A stretch of 64,000 nucleotides of DNA from Marthasterias glacialis (taxonomy: Eukaryota; Echinodermata; Asteroidea; Forcipulatida; Asteriidae), in assembly GCA_911728455.2 (NCBI GenBank), contig OU452229.1, positions 18,542,754-18,606,753 on the forward strand. Reading direction: 5' to 3'. The translations under genes and the position numbers were made by a program. Of the stretch, positions 57,438-64,000 are shown piece after piece. Under the pieces are notes generated by a model, which saw only the letters and a program-made list of their open reading frames with translations, was not told the DNA's origin and did not search any database. How positions within the stretch are numbered: the first letter of the stretch is position 1; each line of letters opens with the position of its first letter.

Positions 57438-59946
57438 AACTTTTTCAACATTTCTCATCTTTTCAGAAATGTTTCTTGGGGATACAGGGGTTAAAAGGAC
57501 GGGTAAAAATAACCCCCCAAAACATCAGGATGCACACTCCATTTTAATCTGGGCACTGACTGCCATTACCACCCCATGTTAACTTTCCAAAGACCTTTCG
57601 GTCATGGTCGTCGCTAAACACAACTTCCTTCTGAAATTACAAACGCAATCAAAATCTATAAGCCAGCTGTTACCAAACAAAGCTACCTTTATTTATTGGC
57701 GTAGATTCATCCTTAATTGCACGGGACTGAGAAAATGTTTGCCCTCAAGAGAAAAGGTCAAAGGATGCAAACCAAACAGTTTACATCAAGATTTTTTTTT
57801 CTTTCTTTCTTTTCTTTATTTCCTTACCGTCCTAGTTCTTCTCTTTGGTGTGAAAAGTTCGAGCATCCGAGTGGTGTGATCCATGACGGAGCGAATCTGC
57901 CTAACTTCTAACTGATCGCTCAACAGTGAGCACTCCTAACTGCCTAACTACATTTGCTGAGTGTGCAACTGAAAACTTAGCCTAACTTTATAGATAAACT
58001 GCAGATGGTTGAGGATCGGTGGTTTACAGGGGGGGGGGGGGTGTTTTTGATATTTCACAGTCTGTTCAAATGTTCCTTCTGTTTTACAGGGGATTGCTAG
58101 GATAGTGATTTAGTTCGCTTTTAGTCAATCGCTATGCTGCTGTCTTTCGTTTTTGTAATTTTGGGTCCGACTGTTATCTTAAGTCTTCTGTATGTATTTT
58201 AATGTTTTTTAAAGCCTAAATGAATGAATAAATAAATAAACAACTTAATTAATTAATTAATTAATTAATAACTTTTTGTTATAGTGTTCAACTTCAACTG
58301 AGGTCCATTATTTAAATGTGCATACTTGATATTGAATTATGAATCTAACCTTGACCAAACTAAACTTGACTTTTTCACTTTGATTTAAATTTCAAACAAG
58401 ATTTTTCAAATTTTTCTGGTTCCCTGGGGTTACAAATTAAGAGAAACTCGGCACCACAGTTTTGGTTTTGGAGCACAACCTATGGCCTATAAACAACAGG
58501 ACATTTGCAATTCCTAACGCCATGGGATTTCGCTGAAGTAGAAAACCTTTGGCCAACAGGCAGAGGAGTTGAAAACCAACCAGGAGCCCACTTTACTTCT
58601 CAGTTGATCTTTTATTTTGCAGATCTAAGTTTTTGCTTTTGACAAAGTTCATTGTTACTTCCCTTTCTTTATTCAATTATTCATTTAAACTCATCAAGAT
58701 ATCTAGAGTACTCGGATTTTCTTTCTGCCATATTGGCTCGTGACAGACTTTACTTAAAAATAAAATTCTTAAAAACAAGTGCATACATTTGAGAAACAAT
58801 TTTTCTCTCAGCATAGTGTGTGGGATAAGCAAGGTTTTTTTTCTGTGGGAAGATATCTTTTACCACTAATGACCAGTGTCAGCTGATTGCTCTCTACGAT
58901 GTTTGATTCATCCCTTTAACGAGCTCTGGTTTGCTTTGTCAATGATTTTTCTTCCCACACTTCAGAGATTTATGGCTAATTTGTTGGCTCAGTCATGTTT
59001 TCTTGTCTGGGTCACGAGTTCATGTCTTATCCAATCTAACACACCACCCCCAGTTTTTGAACCCTTTTTCAACTCCGGAAACCACAAGGGGTTTTTTTTT
59101 TACCAAGAAAACAAAAGTCTCAACATGGCATAAATTTGCACAAAACACACACACACACACAAAATTACTACAAGCTTTAATTAAAAATAGTCATTCTTGT
59201 CTTCAAGCTTGCTTTGAAATCAATTTGTGAGGCGAAATCCTTTTTGGTTATTACGCCAATCTTTTTTGTGTACCGGTATGTTCATTTTGTGAAGTCAATA
59301 TGTTACGAATATTTAAAAGTATTTAAAAGTAACATTTTTAGAAAGCCACTGATGTGGAAACTTTCGAATTTCTACCATAAATTCTTAAAAAAAAAAAATT
59401 CAATCACGAGTTATTGAAGCATAAGGTTAAATCTTTGTAGTGTATTATTTTTGTTAATATTATCATTTCATTTATCAAAGAATGCTTACGTTGTAACACC
59501 CATATCTAATTTATTGTATGTTTCTTTGCTAAAGTAGTTCTTACCTGATATCAGAAATGAGAGTTATTGCAGAAAAAGGTCCAAAACTAGGGATTTTAAG
59601 AGGTATGTAACAGGTGGAGTTAAAGTTTGCTAGGAGCTTCTGGGAACGGTCAGTGTTCTCAGTGATAGAGAAGTACTTCAAAGAGCAGGATTCTTTTATA
59701 TCTGAAGAAAATAACAGCTACTTTTCTTTTTACTAAGCACATATTAAAAGGTCTGAATTCTGACAAAAGTATGAAATTTCTCTCCCCTGTGATCAGTTAA
59801 CTTATCACACATTAATTTTCAGAAAATGGTTACATCCTGCAAACACAAAAACTATAATTATAATGGTTACAAATTACAATCCAAAGTGACTTTTATTCCC
59901 ATGTTTATATGGGGAAACTATCTAGTAGTTAAAGACTTTTTTTTTT

Positions 59947-60122
59947 AGGCCGTATGGGCACTACGCCACCATTGGTGGGACGCTGGCAGCGCAAGGTTTT
60001 GCACACAAAACAAAAAAACAAAAGGTTTAGCATAAAAATTTAAAAAGACAATGGTTTTTCCATGTCTTTGTGTACAAAACCTTGTGCTTACAGCAGACCC
60101 AGCAACACTGGGCGTACAGACT
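59947..60122. mobile_element. inverted-repeat element, about 175 bp
   Basis: The arms GCGCAAGGTTTTGCACACAA and (reverse complement) AGCACAAGGTTTTGTACACA pair. Outside them lie diverged ends (GTATGGGCACTACGCCAC against GTACGCCCAGTGTTGCTG). The interior is A-rich, and there is no coding capacity. Confidence 0.55.
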
Positions 60123-63100
60123 CAATTGGATTGGTCCATATGAAAGATAACTGAAAGCATGTAAACTGTCATCAGAGAAATTGATTACAGGAAAGTATGG
60201 GTGTTACAGTCAGTAGGAGCTTCAAGCCAAAACCCACTCAAAGACAAAGGACAAAAACAGAGACAAAAACGTCCAGTCTTTGGCACCAGAAAAGGGGCAA
60301 AAAGGAGGGGAGGAGGGGGAAACAAGATTGATTGAGGGATAAGTCGATAAAGAAAGCCCAAATGAAGGCCGGAGGGTCGTAAAGCTTCACCACATGTTCT
60401 AAGTTCAGTTTGTTTTTTGCAAGCTTTCAGAAAAAAAAGAGAAAGAAAAGCTGACCCAGGCTTGATGCTTCGGTATCTGAAAAAGTAATCCAAGGGATTT
60501 GGGACGGGGTCAGCTCCATCACTGATGAGAACCCTTGGTAGTAAAAAATGCAATCTGTTCTGCATTTATGAAGGGTTTAAGATTTATGAGGGCCATGGAG
60601 GTCATGGACTTATAGGTTCTCTACCAATTTCTGCAGGTGTAGATAGACTGTTGTGTTTAACCGGTGCCCAAGAAGGTTACTGCATTCCTAAATTTGTGAA
60701 TCAGAAGGTGGTTTTTTTTTGCAAGGTAGCAAACAAACCAATTGAGGAAATTTTTTTTTTGAATCCCTAATTGGACAAATTAAGTTAATTGATTTTGAGG
60801 ACGGAACTTTCTCTTTCAATTTGTGCAGCATTATAACTTCTAAAGCTTGTTTTTTTCTGAAGTAGATTTACAGGTGTTTGTATATGCAAGATAACCTTTA
60901 CTTTTCTCTGTGAACAATACATTGTCTCAAGAAAAGCCAAATGTGGCTTTCCACTCCAGTGCATGTTTGTGTGACTATTTTTAAAACTGTGCATAACACT
61001 ACTGATTTGGACTACAACACCCTGTATTAAAAAGATGTAGGCATGCTCATGTCAAAGATGTCTGACCAATCATTCAGCAGTATCCTTCATGAATATTCCA
61101 TGTATTGGTCAATGTTTAGCCATCTGCTCTTAAACCCCCCCTCCCACAACCACCACCCCCCCCCCAAAAAAAAAAAACACTTCAAGTATTTTCATTATGA
61201 AATACTAATTATGATCAACATATCTCTAAACAAGTACACTCTACTACTACTCACAAACAATCGGATTTAAAACATTTTTGTTTGATAAAGGTTTGGGTCA
61301 GATAAGTCTAATTTGCGTGGACTTGGCACTCTTTTGTCCATTTTTGTTTAAGTTGGCTAACATATGCTAACACCTCCTCTAGACCGTTTGCCGAATGTCA
61401 CAAATGGTGTCAATGCCTTTTGTGCCCAATTTCATTCCAGTTTGAATTTATGTTTTTGTGTTACATACATTACATACTGAGATTAGAAGATGTCCACCCT
61501 GTGCGGGAAGTTGAAACACTGTACAAAGTTTTCACGAATTAGATATGATCGTTTTACACAAAAAGGAAGTATTTTCTGTACAGCATTGAATAGCTCAAAA
61601 CAGAGTATAATGGGATTGGGTGTCCAAAAACCAGCTCTCAAAACACTCTCTTGGAGCAGTCTTGTTAACTGCTCCAAGACAAAAGAATGTCTACACAGTG
61701 TATGTGACATTAAGTTGGACAATGTTTGCATTGTTCTTTTTCATGGATGCAGTCAACATAATAAGTTCTCATTCAAATCAATGTAAATTAAACTGAGGGG
61801 GAAAACAGTCTGGTAGCTTTGCACAATCAAGTTTTTATCATCATTACTGCATTCATCAAATATGAAAAAAAAAACCCCAAAAACCACAACTCAGTGATAA
61901 AAGTATAACACTAAACCTGATTTGAATTTTTACAACGATTGAAGGCCGATGACAATAAACTGCAAAGAGGCAAACCAAAAGCTTGAGGAGAATCAAGAGC
62001 GATCTGCTTCAGCGCGACTGACAGATTTACAAATAACACAGATTGATCAAGCTGATTATCCTCCCATTTTTTTCAAAAGTGTTGCTCAAATTTCAGCCGC
62101 AGTGTAAAAAGGACATTCTGGGCTCCCAGCTCTGTTTCCTGCCAAATAAGCACGTCCTTTTGTTTGCTAGTAGGTCCCTGACCTCTTCATAGAAAGGATG
62201 GCCGGCTATGAAAACTACTTTTGGTTTGTAGTCATCTCAAGGGAAAATCATCCGCTAACACATCCATTCAACCGGGAAGTCAAGGATTTCAGAGGTTTGC
62301 TAGCCGACATCTGGAACATTGAGGTGTGAAGATAACGTTTTGATTGTTCCTTCCGTCTATCCATACAACAAGCCTGGACCTATGGCTATAATAACCATCC
62401 TTTGGCCTATGCTCCAGTTGTTGAGGGGGGCGGGGCGGGGTGGGGGTGGTTCAGAATGAAGTTTATCCTTGTAAATTAAAACCCAATCTGTTGGAACAAT
62501 TGGTAGGTTATTTCAAGGAGAGATAAACAGGCCATGAGGAGTTCAATAAAGGGCTACAACCAGGTACTCAGCTATCTCTAATCTAGGTCACGTAACACAA
62601 TTATCTTCTTTTTTTTTTAGTTGGACCTCCCTCGATGAGATTTACAAAATGTGCCCTGTCATCATTTTTTACTACCTGATGATGATGGGCGAAACTCCAT
62701 CTTACTATAACATCAAAACTTTGAAACAATCTGCTACAAGCAGTTTTCTCTGGCGATGTTTGTTTTACTGTGTTAAATTCAGTGCAGAATGTAACTGAAA
62801 AAAAAAAATAATAATTCAGGTTTAGCTTTTAAAAAAACTTAGAAAAGTGTTCTGCTTTCCACAAGCTTATGAGCAAATCGAGTCAACGTTCATAATCGAA
62901 CATTCAAAAGATAAGTTACTACAAATGCTGCATAGCACGCAATGCAGCATTTTTAATAACTTAACTCATGAAATTTGTGTCTACGCATGAACGGCCAGTC
63001 TATCTTTAATTTATCACCTGTTGTCCTGACAAACGTTCCCAAGTTCCTACAGAGCACATGAGGTGGTTTCCATGGTAATTATGCAATTGTTGCAGACGTC

Positions 63101-63474
63101 CAACCCTGCCACTGGTAAAATTTAGTGAAGCTGCGTCCCTAGTAAGTTGTGAATTTTACCGAATTAGGTTTGAATATGGGCCCAGCAAGGAGTCAACACG
63201 GTAATAATAATAATACACAGTTCTTATGTAGCACTTTATCACACCCGATGGGATATTCAAAGGGCTCAGTATTTTGTCATGCAAAGTGTGCGAAGTTACA
63301 TTTTGAAGTATGAGACCTGTTCCTTCATATAGCACCATGTAATGGTTAACAAGGTGCTGTGGCGCAATCTGCAGCCGATCAAACCAGGAACACCAGGGCA
63401 AACCCCTTCTCTTTGCGATAAGTGCACAGGGTTCTTTTACGCGTGCATTACACAACACATGGGACCTATGGCTT

Positions 63475-63575
63475 TATGCCCTGCTTAAGGACACAAGTGT
63501 CAAGACCAGGACTCGAACCCACGCTCTACTGATCAGAAAATCCAGAGCTGTTCTCATCAGCTCGGTCAAGACATG
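63475..63575 (-). mobile_element. tRNA-derived SINE, family B, copy 3
   Basis: Minus strand: box B GGTTCGAGTCC and body ACACTTGTGTCCTTAAGCAG. Sequence to the left (63,200-63,470, with ATAATAATAATAC and a TAGCACTTTA segment) may belong to the same or a joined element. Confidence 0.7.
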
Positions 63576-64000
63576 CCATATATGGAGGGGGGGGGGAAGG
63601 GGAGAGAGGTACGGTTAATGGTAAAGTTCCTTCAATTTGAAAGGAATTTATTCGAGGGAATGTGTTAATTTATCTGTCATTAAAGATAAGTTTATAAACA
63701 TGGAAGATCATTTTGGAAAAAAACTGCCATGCAAGGAATTTTTTTAAAAGCATGTTTAGGCCTGCAACACCACAAAAGGGTTGTGGGTCTATGAGCAACC
63801 ATAGTTATTGTGAATGATTTATCTATTTGCAACAGGAATTAAAATAACAAAAATTGCTATTGTGATTACAGTTTAAATGCTAAACTTAAGAAACGTTTCC
63901 TTAAAAACAAGCACACCACTGGAATAAATGTTGTATTCCAAAAGAATTCATGAAAACATTCTCACGGGAATAAAATCCGGTCTCCAGAAAGACTGTATAA

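Larger units (their letters stand above)
40400..64000. other. upstream region without recognisable genes
   Basis: About 23.6 kb right of the collagen promoter. Apart from the repeats listed separately, I find no open frame with domain-like composition, no ribosomal or functional tRNA gene and no second collagen exon. All long frames are short (under about 130 codons), uneven in composition, and several cross repeats. Distant enhancers or non-coding exons cannot be excluded by reading alone. Confidence 0.65.

Noticed and set aside
61649-61679. A perfect hairpin with about 12-bp arms (CTTGGAGCAGT/ACTGCTCCAAG), considered as a microRNA precursor.
   Set aside because: The stem is too short and the loop only 7 bases, with no extended flanking pairing. 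It is likely a chance palindrome.

Overview
This window is echinoderm genomic DNA. It holds one very large gene on the minus strand, a fibrillar procollagen alpha chain read from about 40,234 down to 507, where its 3' end leaves the window. The echinoderm assignment rests on the SURF (sea urchin fibrillar) four-cysteine modules of its N-propeptide, which I know only from echinoderm 2alpha/5alpha fibrillar collagens and fibrosurfin. The sequence does not tell me which echinoderm class it is.

I could trace 65 coding exons with compatible splice sites and phases, 12,843 nt or 4,281 codons. In transcription order they are: signal peptide (40150-40234); a 6.2-kb first intron; a 10-cysteine von Willebrand C domain (33670-33924); 19 exons carrying 20 SURF modules (20880-33405); a 14-nt microexon; an interrupted minor triple helix (18933-20059); the N-telopeptide (18472-18555); 33 exons of uninterrupted major triple helix (3305-18229); the C-telopeptide (2811-2891); and four exons of the COLFI C-propeptide (507-2521). 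The final C-propeptide exon, roughly the last 40 residues by family length, lies to the left of base 1. The helix exons sum to exactly 338 Gly-X-Y triplets (1,014 residues), and two lysine cross-link motifs sit 843 residues apart, as in vertebrate type I collagen. This is strong internal proof that the exon set is complete.

The N-propeptide is the most unusual part. Its 20 SURF modules alternate strictly between two classes, as if it grew by duplicating a two-module unit. One such pair has lost its intron exactly. In the helix, one 711-nt exon and one 378-nt exon replace many small ones.

The introns are AT-rich and carry small MITE-like elements, an 8-9 copy 34-bp tandem repeat and a duplicated intron segment. 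Right of 40,400 lie about 23.6 kb without any gene I can support. That stretch contains tRNA-derived SINEs (two families), several inverted-repeat elements (one 333-bp MITE with a clear 4-bp target duplication), diverged duplications, microsatellites and long G runs.
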